NCBI GenBank assembly: GCA_964638715.1 | Contig: CAZWZF010000024.1 | Span: forward strand, 1 to 63,177 | Direction: 5' to 3' | DNA length: 63,177 bases | Source: JBAXQQ01 sp037131695 | Lineage (GTDB): Bacteria > Armatimonadota > Hebobacteria > CAIYQO01 | Part shown: positions 17,138-24,734 of the stretch, in pieces | How the letters are laid out: every line of letters starts with the position of its first letter | Position numbering within the stretch: position 1 is the stretch's first letter | Notes under the pieces: generated by a model | Database searches by the model: none | What the model saw: only the letters and a program-made list of their open reading frames with translations | What the model was told of the DNA's origin: nothing | Position numbers and translations under genes: made by a program

Positions 17138-18478
17138 CTATTTTAACACGGAAATGGCTACTTTTGCTATATAATTTGACCATTTTTCTACTTTGTCTTC
17201 ACAAAGGGCTTCTATCATAATTCGCAATTTAGGTTCGGTTCCACTGGCACGTACTAACACGCGCCCTTCACTGCCGAGGTCTTCTTCAGCCAGTGCGACG
17301 GCTTCGGCAATCTCGGTTTTGTCCTGCCATCCCTTGACTGATTTGACGGTGATATTCACCAGTTTCTGCGGGAATGTCTCCATTACTTTTGATAATTCAG
17401 ACATCTTTCTGCCATCTCTTTTCAGCATATTGCACATCATTATCGCTGTCACCAGTCCATCTCCAGTGGTGGCATGTTCGAGGTAAATGACGTGTCCCGA
17501 CTGTTCACCGCCGATAACAGCACCTAATCTCTGCATCTCTTCCAATACGTAGCGGTCACCAACCTGGGTGCGGATTAATTTGCACCCCATTTTCTCTAAC
17601 GCGCGTTCCAGTCCAAGGTTGCTCATTACGGTGCCAACCACCATATTTCCGGCAAGTTTGCCCTGACTCAGCAGGTCGCGCGCCGTCATCGCCATGATAA
17701 AATCGCCGTCGATGACATTTCCCATTTCGTCGGACATCAGCAATCTGTCCGCGTCGCCGTCAAATGACAAACCGGCATCAGCACCGATTGCCCTGGCGAA
17801 ATCGCCTACCACCTGCGGGTAGGTTGCACCGCAATTCGTGTTGATATTCAACCCGTTTGGCTGGTCGTTTATCACGATTACCTCGGCGCCTAATTCACGC
17901 AGCATTTTGGGTGCCCAATTGCTGGCGGCGCCGTTTGCACAGTCAACTGCCAGTTTTAAACCTTTCAATCCATCCGGCGATAATCCCAACAGGTAGTCCA
18001 TATACAGTTTTCCAGCATTGATATCGCTGCGGATTCTACCTAATTTTTCGCCCAGTGGATGATCAAGGGTAGAGTTTGACTCCACATACTCTTCGATATT
18101 TTCTTCAACTTCATCAGGCAGTTTAAAACCTTTATGGCTGAAGAACTTGATGCCGTTAAACTCAAACGGGTTATGCGAGGCGGAAATAACCACCCCCATG
18201 TCAACGTCCAACTGGCGGACAATATAAGCAATGCCGGCAGTGGGAATGACACCAACAGGTATGACATCCGCACCGGCGGAGCAATAACCGGCAATCATGG
18301 CGGTCTCTATCATATCGCCGGAAATGCGGGTGTCGCGGCCAATGACAACGGTCGGTCGGTTATCGCCTAAACGACGCAATACAGTAGCCGCCGCCCGTGC
18401 CAAACGCAGGGATAACATAACAGTTAAATCTTTATTCGCGACGCCGCGCACGCCATCAGTACCAAATAATTTTCTCAT
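17138..18478 (-). CDS. glmM: Phosphoglucosamine mutase
   Basis: The 446-residue product interconverts glucosamine-6-phosphate and glucosamine-1-phosphate on the way to UDP-GlcNAc. MRKLFGTDGVRGVAN opens the protein. ISASHNPFEFNGIKFF holds the phosphorylated Ser101, FDGDADRLLM is the metal loop, GGEQSGHVIYLEHATTGDG is the sugar loop, and RASGTEPKLRIMIEA binds phosphate. All key motifs are intact and the length is standard. AGGAG lies just before the start at about 18482-18487. It stands alone on the minus strand, with a dispersed palindrome 15 bases upstream. Confidence 0.97.
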   Translation of the reverse strand: MRKLFGTDGVRGVANKDLTVMLSLRLARAAATVLRRLGDNRPTVVIGRDTRISGDMIETAMIAGYCSAGADVIPVGVIPTAGIAYIVRQLDVDMGVVISASHNPFEFNGIKFFSHKGFKLPDEVEENIEEYVESNSTLDHPLGEKLGRIRSDINAGKLYMDYLLGLSPDGLKGLKLAVDCANGAASNWAPKMLRELGAEVIVINDQPNGLNINTNCGATYPQVVGDFARAIGADAGLSFDGDADRLLMSDEMGNVIDGDFIMAMTARDLLSQGKLAGNMVVGTVMSNLGLERALEKMGCKLIRTQVGDRYVLEEMQRLGAVIGGEQSGHVIYLEHATTGDGLVTAIMMCNMLKRDGRKMSELSKVMETFPQKLVNITVKSVKGWQDKTEIAEAVALAEEDLGSEGRVLVRASGTEPKLRIMIEALCEDKVEKWSNYIAKVAISVLK

Positions 18479-18492
18479 GACTGCTCCTGATT

Positions 18493-18520
18493 GTTGAGAC
18501 GCACGGCCGTGCGTCTCAAC
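18493..18520. repeat. 28-bp perfect palindrome, copy 1 (core gacgcacggccgtgcgtc)
   Basis: A perfect 28-base palindrome just upstream of glmM. A second copy lies at 29813-29840 with the same 22-base core; only the outer bases differ (gttgag...ctcaac here, gtagag...ctctac there) and these changes are compensatory, keeping the palindrome. That pattern indicates a dispersed element under structural constraint, not chance. Confidence 0.85.
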
Positions 18521-18527
18521 GTATAAA

Positions 18528-18590
18528 TTTTGACATGATTAACATGATTATCATGATTAATTTATCCTGCCTATCCTGCCCATCCATGTT
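18528..18590 (-). repeat. Dispersed composite repeat (gatgggcaggat ... gttaatcatgtcaaaa), minus copy
   Basis: Read on the minus strand, this stretch contains catggatgggcaggat followed by atcatgttaatcatgtcaaa. The same order of blocks is seen on the plus strand at 28822-28898 and 35878-35956. Partial copies lie at 31597-31630, 45584-45657 and 52676-52695. It is an intergenic repeat of unknown origin, always outside genes here. Confidence 0.75.
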
Positions 18591-18651
18591 ATTTTATTTA
18601 TATTTTTTCACATTAATATACTACTGTATCAATTAACAATAATTGTACCAA

Positions 18652-18680
18652 ATAAAACAGCCCGGTGGTTAGCCGGGCTG
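18652..18680 (-). terminator. Rho-independent terminator of ilvC
   Basis: On the minus strand an 8-bp perfect GC stem (cagcccgg / ccgggctg, 18673-18680 with 18658-18665) and a 7-base loop are followed by a T-rich run (ttttattt). It lies 27 bases after the ilvC stop. Confidence 0.85.
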
Positions 18681-18706
18681 CGTTAAATGTATTTGGTGCA
18701 GAATGA

Positions 18707-19696
18707 TTATTTCTTCATCCAAGACATCATGGCGCGCAGTTTTGAGCCAACTTCTTCGATGACGTGTTCGCTGCGTTTGCGGCGCATTGACAGGAAGTGC
18801 GGGCGACCGGCCATATTTTCGAGAATCCAGTTGCTTGCGAAGGTGCCGTCCTGAATATCATTCAGCAGGTTCTTCATGGCAACGCGGGATTCGGCATTGA
18901 TAACTTTCGGACCAGCAATATAGTCGCCGTATTCAGCGGTGTCGCTGACTACGTAGTCCATCATTGCGATGCCTTTTGCATAAATGATGTCAACGATTAA
19001 TTTTAATTCGTGCAGACATTCAAAATATGCCATTTCCGGCTGATAACCGGCTTCTACCAGAGTTTCAAAACCAGCGATAACTAATTCGCTAACGCCGCCG
19101 CATAATACAGCCTGTTCGCCAAAGAGGTCGGTTTCGGTCTCTTCTTTAAAGGTGGTTTCGATAACGCCGGCACGGGTTCCGCCGATGCCTTTTGCGTATG
19201 CTAATGACAACGCTTTAGCGTTGCGGGTAGCATCCTGATAAACAGCGATTAAACAAGGTACGCCACGGCCAGCTTCATATTCGCTTCGTACTAACGTGCC
19301 AGGGCTTTTTGGAGCAACCATGAAAACGTCAATGTTTTTCGGCGGGATAATCTGGCTATAGTGGATATTGAAACCGTGTGAGAATATAAGTGCTTTCGCT
19401 TCGGTTAATTCCGGCAAAATCTGCTTATAAACCATTGGCTGAACATGGTCCTGTACCAGCATCTGGATGAGCATCGCATCGCGAGCTGCTTCGATAGCAG
19501 TCACCGGAACGAAACCATCAGCGACGGCCTGGTCGTAGTTGGTGGTGCCTGGCAATTCAGAAACCACGACTTCTACGCCGCTGTCGCGAAGGTTCAGCGC
19601 CTGGCAACGGCCTTGCGCGCCATAACCGATGATTGCAACCTTGCTGCCTTCCAGCAAGTTCAAATCGGCATCAGCATCATAATATACTTTTAACAT
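18707..19696 (-). CDS. ilvC: Ketol-acid reductoisomerase (NADP+)
   Basis: The 329-residue class I enzyme converts acetolactate or acetohydroxybutyrate in valine and isoleucine synthesis. The Rossmann motif is GYGAQGRCQALNLRDSG. IFSHGFNIHY and MVAPKSPGTLVRSEY form the substrate region; the usual 'GPGH' is 'SPGT' here. ETETDLFGEQAVLCGG and YFECLHELKLIVDIIYAKGI supply the magnesium ligands. The length is normal. No ilvB, ilvN or ilvD is adjacent, so the pathway is scattered. A strong terminator follows. Confidence 0.95.
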   Translation of the reverse strand: MLKVYYDADADLNLLEGSKVAIIGYGAQGRCQALNLRDSGVEVVVSELPGTTNYDQAVADGFVPVTAIEAARDAMLIQMLVQDHVQPMVYKQILPELTEAKALIFSHGFNIHYSQIIPPKNIDVFMVAPKSPGTLVRSEYEAGRGVPCLIAVYQDATRNAKALSLAYAKGIGGTRAGVIETTFKEETETDLFGEQAVLCGGVSELVIAGFETLVEAGYQPEMAYFECLHELKLIVDIIYAKGIAMMDYVVSDTAEYGDYIAGPKVINAESRVAMKNLLNDIQDGTFASNWILENMAGRPHFLSMRRKRSEHVIEEVGSKLRAMMSWMKK

Positions 19697-19799
19697 TTTA
19701 AAATCCCCTCCGAGGTCAATGATTTTCCCTGCCGGGAACCACGCTTATTTATCGTTAATTAAGGCATGGAATTGACCACTACGTGATTATGTATATATC

Positions 19800-22064
19800 T
19801 TACTCTTTTTCTACGATATCTTCAAGTTTCCCCAATGAGTTGGCTGCGGCTTCTCGTACATCGTGGTACGGGTCGTCTCCCAGCATCTTCAGAAGGGTGT
19901 CAATTGCGCGTTTATCGCCTAATTCTCCGAGGGCAATTGCTACCGAGGTGCGCACCTGGTAATCCATATCTTTATACTGCGACATCAGGGGTATTACCGC
20001 GCGCTGGTCGCCAATTTTGCCCAATGCTTCAACCACTGACAGTCGAACTTCGTCAACGTCGTCGCGCAATGACGCAACCAATGAACCGACAGATTTCGGG
20101 TCGCGCATTTCGCCCAGGATAGTCGCCGCTTCTTTGCGGACGTATCCCATTTTATCTTTCAGGAATCCGCGCATCATTTCCAAAACGTTTTCTTCATCAA
20201 CCAGCACAACCATCGCTTTCAGTGCTGCCTGCCTTACTCCCTGGTTCTGGTCGTGAACTACTTTTTTCAATAATTCAACCGCGCGGACATCGCCCAACGC
20301 GCCAAGGGCGGTAATTGCCATGGTTTTTACTTCAGGTTCCGGGTCAGTCAGCGCCGACGCGATGGCTTCGAATGCCGCGACTCCCTCTGCAACCGCTGTT
20401 TGAATATCGCCGCGAATCACTGCGAATATTGCCCGGTCTTCCGCCGTTTCCGGTGCCCAGCCCAGGTCGCCCAGTAAGCTGGCAACGGTTCGCCTTCCCT
20501 TGCCGTGGCACATGCGCATCGCTTTAACTAACAATGGCACCGCATGGTCGCCCATCGACTTGATGGCATCCACCAGTTCTTTCGAATCATCAGTGCTGTT
20601 TTCAAACGATGCAACAATGGTGGTAGCGGCGGTTTCGTCGAGTAATGTTATCGCTGCTTTCGCCGCATCCTTCACCATTTGTGATTTATCGCTCAATGCA
20701 TCTATCAGGCTGTGAATGGCGTTTTCGTCACCGATTGCGCCAAGCGACGTCGCCGCCGCTCCTCTTTCTTTTTCTTCGCTGGTTCGCAATATCAAGCTCA
20801 ATCGTTCAGACGCGCGGGCATCGCCGATATCACCCAGTGCCTCAATAATTGCGATACGCACATCGGCATTTTCATCATCCATTACCGACAGCAGCATCCC
20901 CACGGTATCAGCATCGCCAATTTTACCCATAGCCCGGGCTGCCGCGCTGCGCACATCCGGCACCGCGTCATATAGCGCACCGGTTAATATCTGGGCGGCA
21001 TTATTATCAGGTATCATCCCCAGTGCCGTTGCCGCGTTGGCGCGCCGTACCGGGTCGACATCAGCCAGGGATGATGACAGCGGTTCGATGGCGTCTTGTC
21101 CGAACTTTGCCGCTTCGTCAAATTTTCCCAGCGCGATGTAGCATAAAATTTTGTCGTCTTTTGAATCGGGCATCCATCCGCGCTGTGCCAGTATTCTTGC
21201 CGCCGTTGCCCGCATATCTGCCGCCGGGTCGCGCATTAACTCAACTAACGGGTGCAGAGCGCGGACGTCGTTTATCCTGCCCAGCGCCATTGCTATTGAT
21301 TTGCGCATTTCGTTGTCATTGGTTTTTAACACTGATGACAGCGGAGTGATGGCTTCGATGCCAATCTGCGCGGCGTCGGAGAATTTGCCGACACCAATCA
21401 GCGCATACGCCATATCGCGCTGATTGGTGGGGCGCCAATCCATCTTTTGCAATGCTGACACCGCATTTTGCCGCACAGTTGCGTCAGAGTCGGCCAATAG
21501 CTCTACAAACGGGGTTATCGAACGTTTATCTTTAATTTGCGATAATATTTCAACAGCGCTGGTGCGCAATCGCGGCGATGTTTCGAACAGTTGCGCCATT
21601 ACCGGCATTACCGACGCGGAATGTATCTTCACCAATGCCTCGATGGCACTGCGGCGCAATTCGTCATTCTCGCTATCCAGCAGCGGTATCAGGTGCGGCA
21701 CCGAATCAGCCGCCATAGTAACAGCTGATATTATCGCAGCCTTACGTACATCTATCTCCACATCTTGAAATGCGGATACTATTCCTGGTATGCCGGCGGG
21801 GTCTTTTATTTCACCCAAAACTTCAACCACTGTTTTGCGTACAGTGGTGTCTTCATTACCCAATAATTTCACCAGCGGTTCAATCGACCGCGGGTCGCGA
21901 AGTTTGCCAAGGCTCTGTACCGCTGCCACCAGCACCCTTGGCGACTCGTCTGCAAGCATCTCAATGATTTCGTCCGTCTTGCCCGATTGCGCCAACTCGC
22001 GTATCGCCTCGACACGCTGTACCGGGTTCTTTGATTTTAACTTTTGCATGGTAAACCAGAGCAT
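19800..22064 (-). CDS. Long HEAT/PBS-lyase-type repeat protein
   Basis: I choose ATG 22064 (MLWFTMQKLKSKNPVQR) because AGAGGAA precedes it by a normal spacing; an in-frame ATG at 22088 does not have one. The 754-residue product consists almost wholly of about 31-residue HEAT-like repeats, e.g. VRKTVVEVLGEIKDPAGIPG, VRSAAARAMGKIGDADTVGM, VRLSVVEALGKIGDQRAVIP. Repeats are interrupted by two related inserts (ALGKFDEAAKFGQDAIEPL, AVIRGDIQTAVAEGVAAFEA), which look like the 'A...G.f..A...G..A..pL' linker of this family. There is no signal peptide or enzyme domain. A cytoplasmic scaffold is the usual inference; the partner is unknown. It lies 103 bases upstream of ilvC but serves no obvious role in that pathway. 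Confidence 0.92.
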   Translation of the reverse strand: MLWFTMQKLKSKNPVQRVEAIRELAQSGKTDEIIEMLADESPRVLVAAVQSLGKLRDPRSIEPLVKLLGNEDTTVRKTVVEVLGEIKDPAGIPGIVSAFQDVEIDVRKAAIISAVTMAADSVPHLIPLLDSENDELRRSAIEALVKIHSASVMPVMAQLFETSPRLRTSAVEILSQIKDKRSITPFVELLADSDATVRQNAVSALQKMDWRPTNQRDMAYALIGVGKFSDAAQIGIEAITPLSSVLKTNDNEMRKSIAMALGRINDVRALHPLVELMRDPAADMRATAARILAQRGWMPDSKDDKILCYIALGKFDEAAKFGQDAIEPLSSSLADVDPVRRANAATALGMIPDNNAAQILTGALYDAVPDVRSAAARAMGKIGDADTVGMLLSVMDDENADVRIAIIEALGDIGDARASERLSLILRTSEEKERGAAATSLGAIGDENAIHSLIDALSDKSQMVKDAAKAAITLLDETAATTIVASFENSTDDSKELVDAIKSMGDHAVPLLVKAMRMCHGKGRRTVASLLGDLGWAPETAEDRAIFAVIRGDIQTAVAEGVAAFEAIASALTDPEPEVKTMAITALGALGDVRAVELLKKVVHDQNQGVRQAALKAMVVLVDEENVLEMMRGFLKDKMGYVRKEAATILGEMRDPKSVGSLVASLRDDVDEVRLSVVEALGKIGDQRAVIPLMSQYKDMDYQVRTSVAIALGELGDKRAIDTLLKMLGDDPYHDVREAAANSLGKLEDIVEKE

Positions 22065-22227
22065 TAATATTTCCTCTAACGGCCTCAATTATAACATAAT
22101 CTGTAGCCGGTTTCTATTGTACAAAATTATCCGCAAAACAGCAAAAATCAGTTGAAAGTGGATAGTTAACAGTGGACAGCTATGTTACGCTTAATTATAT
22201 ATTCCACACGAAAGGAATATTTATCAG

Positions 22228-22282
22228 TCGGGTATGTTGGATCGGTCAGATAATTTGCAATTTGCAATTTCCAATTTGCAAT
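22228..22282. repeat. Low-complexity dispersed repeats (ggatcggtcagat; aatttgcaatttgcaattt)
   Basis: A ggatcggtcagat block related to repeats at 52604-52642 and 55600-55637, followed by iterated 'aatttgcaattt' sequence related to 30975-31040 and 58725-58765. It sits immediately downstream of the last pseudopilin gene. Confidence 0.55.
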
Positions 22283-22283
22283 C

Positions 22284-22820
22284 TCACTTATCCCACGTCT
22301 CTTTATCGGTTATTTTATCTACAGCTTCAACATGCCCATCAGCATAAGATGCTACAGCCAGGCTGCTGTGCCGATATTGTACATCGGCAGGGGAATAGTA
22401 AGTATTGCTCAATGTCCGCTTTTCACCTGTTACAGTTTCTCCATCAACGGTCATCAACATATATGCCGGGTCGGTAACCTGGCCAAGATATACCCCGGAT
22501 ATTCTGTTATTATAGACGTAACTATTACTATGGTTTTTGTTTTCGTCTGACGGACATTTTACTCTTTCTATATTTACATCATACTTTTGTATGCCTGACC
22601 ATATTTTCGATGATACCGGCAAAAAAGTTTTATTATCCTGCGCATACATATTTATTAGCATTGCAATCTGCCTCTGGTTGCTCATACATGCTGTTTGTTT
22701 TGCCTTGTCCCGCGCTTTGGCAATTACCGGCACGACGATGGCGCCGACAATTGAAATAGTCGCGACAACCGCCATTATTTCCAAAGCAATAATCCCGCGA
22801 TTTCTAAAGATTTTGTTCAT
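22284..22820 (-). CDS. Short pseudopilin-like protein, array member at the distal end
   Basis: The 178-residue product has a class III prepilin-like signal (NRG|IIALE, Glu at +5) and a hydrophobic helix to about residue 32. Then come ARDKAKQTACMSNQRQIAML, YAQDNKTFLPVSSKIW, YNNRISGVYLG, MTVDGETVTGEKRTLSNTYY and the family-defining YRHSSLAVASYADGHVEAVD. AAGGAG lies before the start. It is separated from the rest of the array by about 1.3 kb of relics and repeats around a transposase gene, and it most resembles the member at 26450-26986 (shared KRTL-N-YYSPxDxQYRH and KIT-KE-WDK). It would be inserted in the inner membrane and processed by a prepilin peptidase, if one exists elsewhere. Confidence 0.85.
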   Translation of the reverse strand: MNKIFRNRGIIALEIMAVVATISIVGAIVVPVIAKARDKAKQTACMSNQRQIAMLINMYAQDNKTFLPVSSKIWSGIQKYDVNIERVKCPSDENKNHSNSYVYNNRISGVYLGQVTDPAYMLMTVDGETVTGEKRTLSNTYYSPADVQYRHSSLAVASYADGHVEAVDKITDKETWDK

Positions 22821-22934
22821 TGGTGTTCTCCTTTAATTATTTTATTTCAGTTGTTTCCAACCTTATCTATCGGGTACAGGCAATTATTCGGTATGCCATT
22901 TAAATTTAAAACAGGACTAAATTTTCCGAATAAA

Positions 22935-23040
22935 AGCCAGTCCCCTTACACAGCCAATCTACCTTTTAATTATTAATAATGCGCTTTTATTTTAACATCC
23001 GGCATATTAAGCAGTATTTGACTAATAAAGGGGACTGGCT
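22935..23040. repeat. 13-bp inverted repeat pair (agccagtcccctt)
   Basis: agccagtcccctt at 22935-22947 and its exact reverse complement at 23028-23040 bracket an AT-rich 80-base interior. It could be a tiny non-autonomous insertion or a long hairpin. Confidence 0.5.
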
Positions 23041-23106
23041 CGAATATCGTAATTATTGATTTGTTTCTTTTACGAAAAACCGATATTTGCTGTCTGTACC
23101 CGGCAG

Positions 23107-23140
23107 TAATCAAAGATAATCCTTGTTTACTTCTTCCCAT
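23107..23140 (-). pseudogene. Relic 5' end of a pseudopilin gene
   Basis: From ATG 23140 the minus strand reads MGRSKQGLSLI, the same kind of start as MRRNNRGASLIE of the array member at 25912. After the Ile the expected Glu is replaced by Thr and the reading becomes unrelated (TAGYRQQISVF). The gene body is missing. The start overlaps the preceding relic's stop by 14 bases, exactly as at 25899-25912. Confidence 0.7.
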
Positions 23141-23180
23141 GTTTAACTCCCGTCTTTGTTTTTACCTGCTTTCCAACCCC
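23127..23180 (-). pseudogene. Relic 3' end of a pseudopilin gene
   Basis: The minus strand ending at stop 23127-23129 reads VKTKTGVKHGKK, closely like the intact array C-terminus VKKKGVKHEKK at 25899 and KKTGVKK at 27564 and 28145. Upstream of about 23180 the similarity is replaced by a palindromic repeat. Only the lysine-rich tail survives. Confidence 0.7.
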
Positions 23181-23275
23181 TTTAGTTTAGGCATGTTAAT
23201 AGAAATGATTATGTATGATGTATACGCGAACCCCATTTAGGGGTGACATGTTAATGAGATAAATATTGATTTATT
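23172..23275. repeat. About 100-bp palindrome-bearing direct repeat unit, copy 1
   Basis: The unit runs from a degenerate ccaacccc hairpin through ggcatgttaatagaaatgat and tatgtatgatg to a second hairpin accccatttaggggt (23230-23244), then gacatgttaatg and an AT tail. A near-identical unit is at 23993-24097, so the two flank the transposase gene as direct repeats. Confidence 0.75.
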
Positions 23276-23756
23276 TTTCAAAATCTGTAATCGCGGTACC
23301 ATAATCATCAAAAATATATTCAGGTTTGAAATCTATTTTATATTCTTGTAGAAATTCGATATATTCTTCTTTAAAAGATTTCTTTTTATGATGTTCTTCC
23401 TGGGTAAGGATATAATTTATTACGCTATCAATTTGAGAAAATCCGACACTAAATGCCCCGAATCCTGGTTGCCATTCAAATTTTCCTAAAACATAGTTAT
23501 TATCATTCAACCATTTTGATGAATTAGCTTTTACATCGCGAATCAGTTCTGATAAATTACTATCAGGTTTACAACTGATTAAGATATGAATATGATCAGG
23601 CATACCATTTATAACCATCATCTTCTGGTTTTTACTGTTGATTATTCCGGTTATATATTTATACAATTCTTCTTTCCATTGTTGAGAAATTAAGTTTTGC
23701 CTGCCTTTTACCGCAAAAACAATATGCGTATATAGTTGTGAATAGGTATTTGCCAT
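23271..23756 (-). CDS. IS200/RAYT-type Y1 transposase (REP-associated tyrosine transposase family)
   Basis: The 161-residue product has the HUH motif at His55-Ile56-His57 (GMPDHIHILI) and the candidate catalytic Tyr115 in SVINYILTQEEHHKKKSF, with the helix glutamine at 119. SQLYTHIVFAVKGRQNLIS is the usual N-terminus of these single-strand DNA transposases. The length fits. AAGGAGA precedes the start. It is intact. It is bracketed by palindromes of the form acccc...ggggt in both orientations (23230, 23807, 23858, 23995, 24051, 24138), as expected for REP sequences or IS200-type end hairpins recognised by the enzyme. It lies in the decayed part of the pseudopilin array. Confidence 0.92.
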   Translation of the reverse strand: MANTYSQLYTHIVFAVKGRQNLISQQWKEELYKYITGIINSKNQKMMVINGMPDHIHILISCKPDSNLSELIRDVKANSSKWLNDNNYVLGKFEWQPGFGAFSVGFSQIDSVINYILTQEEHHKKKSFKEEYIEFLQEYKIDFKPEYIFDDYGTAITDFEK

Positions 23757-23884
23757 TCAGATTCTCCTTTTGAATGATAATGTTTTATATTCAGTTTTAA
23801 CATGTCACCCCGCTGGGGTTTAAATGCTTATGGATGATATTCGATTCTATTAACATTCCACCCCTAAAGGGGTTGGCGGGTATG

Positions 23885-23950
23885 TTATTTATTACGCCTG
23901 GTTTTCTTTTTCATCGTCGCTATCTCCACCGGTTTTTCTTTGTGTTCATC
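23885..23950 (-). pseudogene. Relic 3' end of a pseudopilin gene
   Basis: Minus-strand reading before stop 23885-23887 gives HKEKPVEIATMKKKTRRNK, closely matching the C-terminus of the intact array gene at 24165 (VVEKPVVKKKTRGNK). Farther upstream the frame is lost. The shared downstream hairpin supports common descent with the 24165 gene. Confidence 0.7.
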
Positions 23951-23992
23951 TTAAAATGTTAATATTTATACAATATCTTTCAACTTTCAGCT

Positions 23993-24097
23993 TTCCAACC
24001 CCAGAGGGGTGGCATGTTAATAGAAATGATTATGTATGATGAATACGTGAACCCCTTTAGGGGTGACATGTTAATGGTATAAATATTGATTTTTTTC
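23993..24097. repeat. About 100-bp palindrome-bearing direct repeat unit, copy 2
   Basis: It starts with hairpin ccaaccccagaggggtgg (23995-24012), continues with gcatgttaatagaaatgatt and ends with hairpin acccctttaggggt (24051-24064) and an AT tail. It is nearly identical to 23172-23275, but here the first hairpin is well formed. Confidence 0.75.
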
Positions 24098-24164
24098 ATA
24101 TTATAACAGATGCCGTTGGATATTAACCATTAACATTCCACCCCTAAAGGGGTTGGCGGATCTG

Positions 24165-24734
24165 TCATTTATTACCCCTGGTTTTCTTTTTCACCACAGG
24201 TTTCTCCACCACCATTTTCACCGGCAAATCCCATGGTAATTTAGCGGCGGTTTTGCTGATTGATCCAGCATGACCATCGGCAAATGATGCATTTGCGCTA
24301 TTAGAATGCCGGTACCGTATATCTGCTTGTGAATAATAAATATTGCCATTATATATCGTTTCTCCGTCGACGGTGAGAAATATCGCTGTCGGGTCGACCA
24401 TTTTACCGACATTAACACCTGATAATTTGTTATTGTACAGATATGCGTTTTGTATTTTTTTTCCAGCAGTTGGACATGTTAAGACATAAGGATCAGCGTT
24501 GATATTTACCCAGATATTGTTTGATAGTGGCAATATCTCATAATGGTCTTGCATATACATTTGTATGGCTGCTGCAATTTGTTTTTGATGACCTACACAT
24601 CCGCCATCGTTACGTGCTTTTTCTCGTGACCGATGTAATAAAGGAAACACCAGTATAGCTAAAATTGAGATGAAAATTATTGCAAAAATGATTTCTAATG
24701 TCGATATTCCAAAATATGATTTATTTCTTCTCAT
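24165..24734 (-). CDS. Short pseudopilin-like protein, array member
   Basis: The 189-residue product starts with a prepilin-like signal (YFG|ISTLE) and a helix to about residue 30. Then come RSREKARNDGGCVGHQKQIA, MYMQDHYEILPLSNNIWVNI, CPTAGKKIQNAYLYNNKLSG, FLTVDGETIYNGNIYYSQ, RYRHSNSANASFADGHAGSI and a lysine-rich tail. The start overlaps the upstream gene's stop by 4 bases (ATGA), so translation is probably coupled. It is the last intact gene of the contiguous operon before the decay zone. The middle and C-terminal parts are close to the amber-bearing copy at 25334-25912 (shared WDLPVKMVVEKPVVK). Confidence 0.85.
   Translation of the reverse strand: MRRNKSYFGISTLEIIFAIIFISILAILVFPLLHRSREKARNDGGCVGHQKQIAAAIQMYMQDHYEILPLSNNIWVNINADPYVLTCPTAGKKIQNAYLYNNKLSGVNVGKMVDPTAIFLTVDGETIYNGNIYYSQADIRYRHSNSANASFADGHAGSISKTAAKLPWDLPVKMVVEKPVVKKKTRGNK

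Larger units (their letters stand above)
22821..23270. other. Intergenic decay zone of the pseudopilin array (450 bases)
   Basis: This stretch has no intact gene. It holds a 13-bp inverted repeat (22935-22947 and 23028-23040), relic ends of two pseudopilin genes (23107-23180) and a palindrome-bearing repeat unit (23172-23275). The sequence at 22846-22868 (ttgtttccaaccttatctat) also occurs, with one change, at 25299-25318 upstream of another array gene, so it too derives from array DNA. Confidence 0.7.
23172..24097. mobile_element. IS200/RAYT-like element region with flanking palindromic direct repeats
   Basis: The transposase gene at 23271-23756 lies between two similar about 100-bp units carrying paired hairpins. 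The true element ends cannot be fixed by eye; single-strand transposons make no target duplication. Palindrome H3 (23807-23819) with catgtcaccc is in the opposite orientation to 23230-23244 with ggggtgacatg, so the minimal inverted structure around the gene is about 23230-23819. Confidence 0.6.
23757..24164. other. Intergenic decay zone upstream of the transposase (408 bases)
   Basis: No intact gene. It holds palindrome 23807-23819 (acccc gct ggggt); palindrome unit 23849-23880, whose hairpin ccacccctaaaggggttgg is repeated at 24138-24156; a relic pseudopilin tail (23885-23950); and the second direct repeat unit (23993-24097). The hairpin follows the stop of both the relic and the intact gene at 24165, so gene end and hairpin were duplicated together. 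Confidence 0.7.

Noticed and set aside
19697..19799. Riboswitch or attenuator upstream of ilvC
   Set aside because: The 103-base gap shows neither a leader peptide rich in Leu/Val/Ile nor a clear hairpin with a T-run.
22935..23040. An intact small insertion sequence
   Set aside because: The 13-bp inverted repeats match, but the 80-base interior codes for nothing and there is no target duplication I can identify. I list it only as a repeat.
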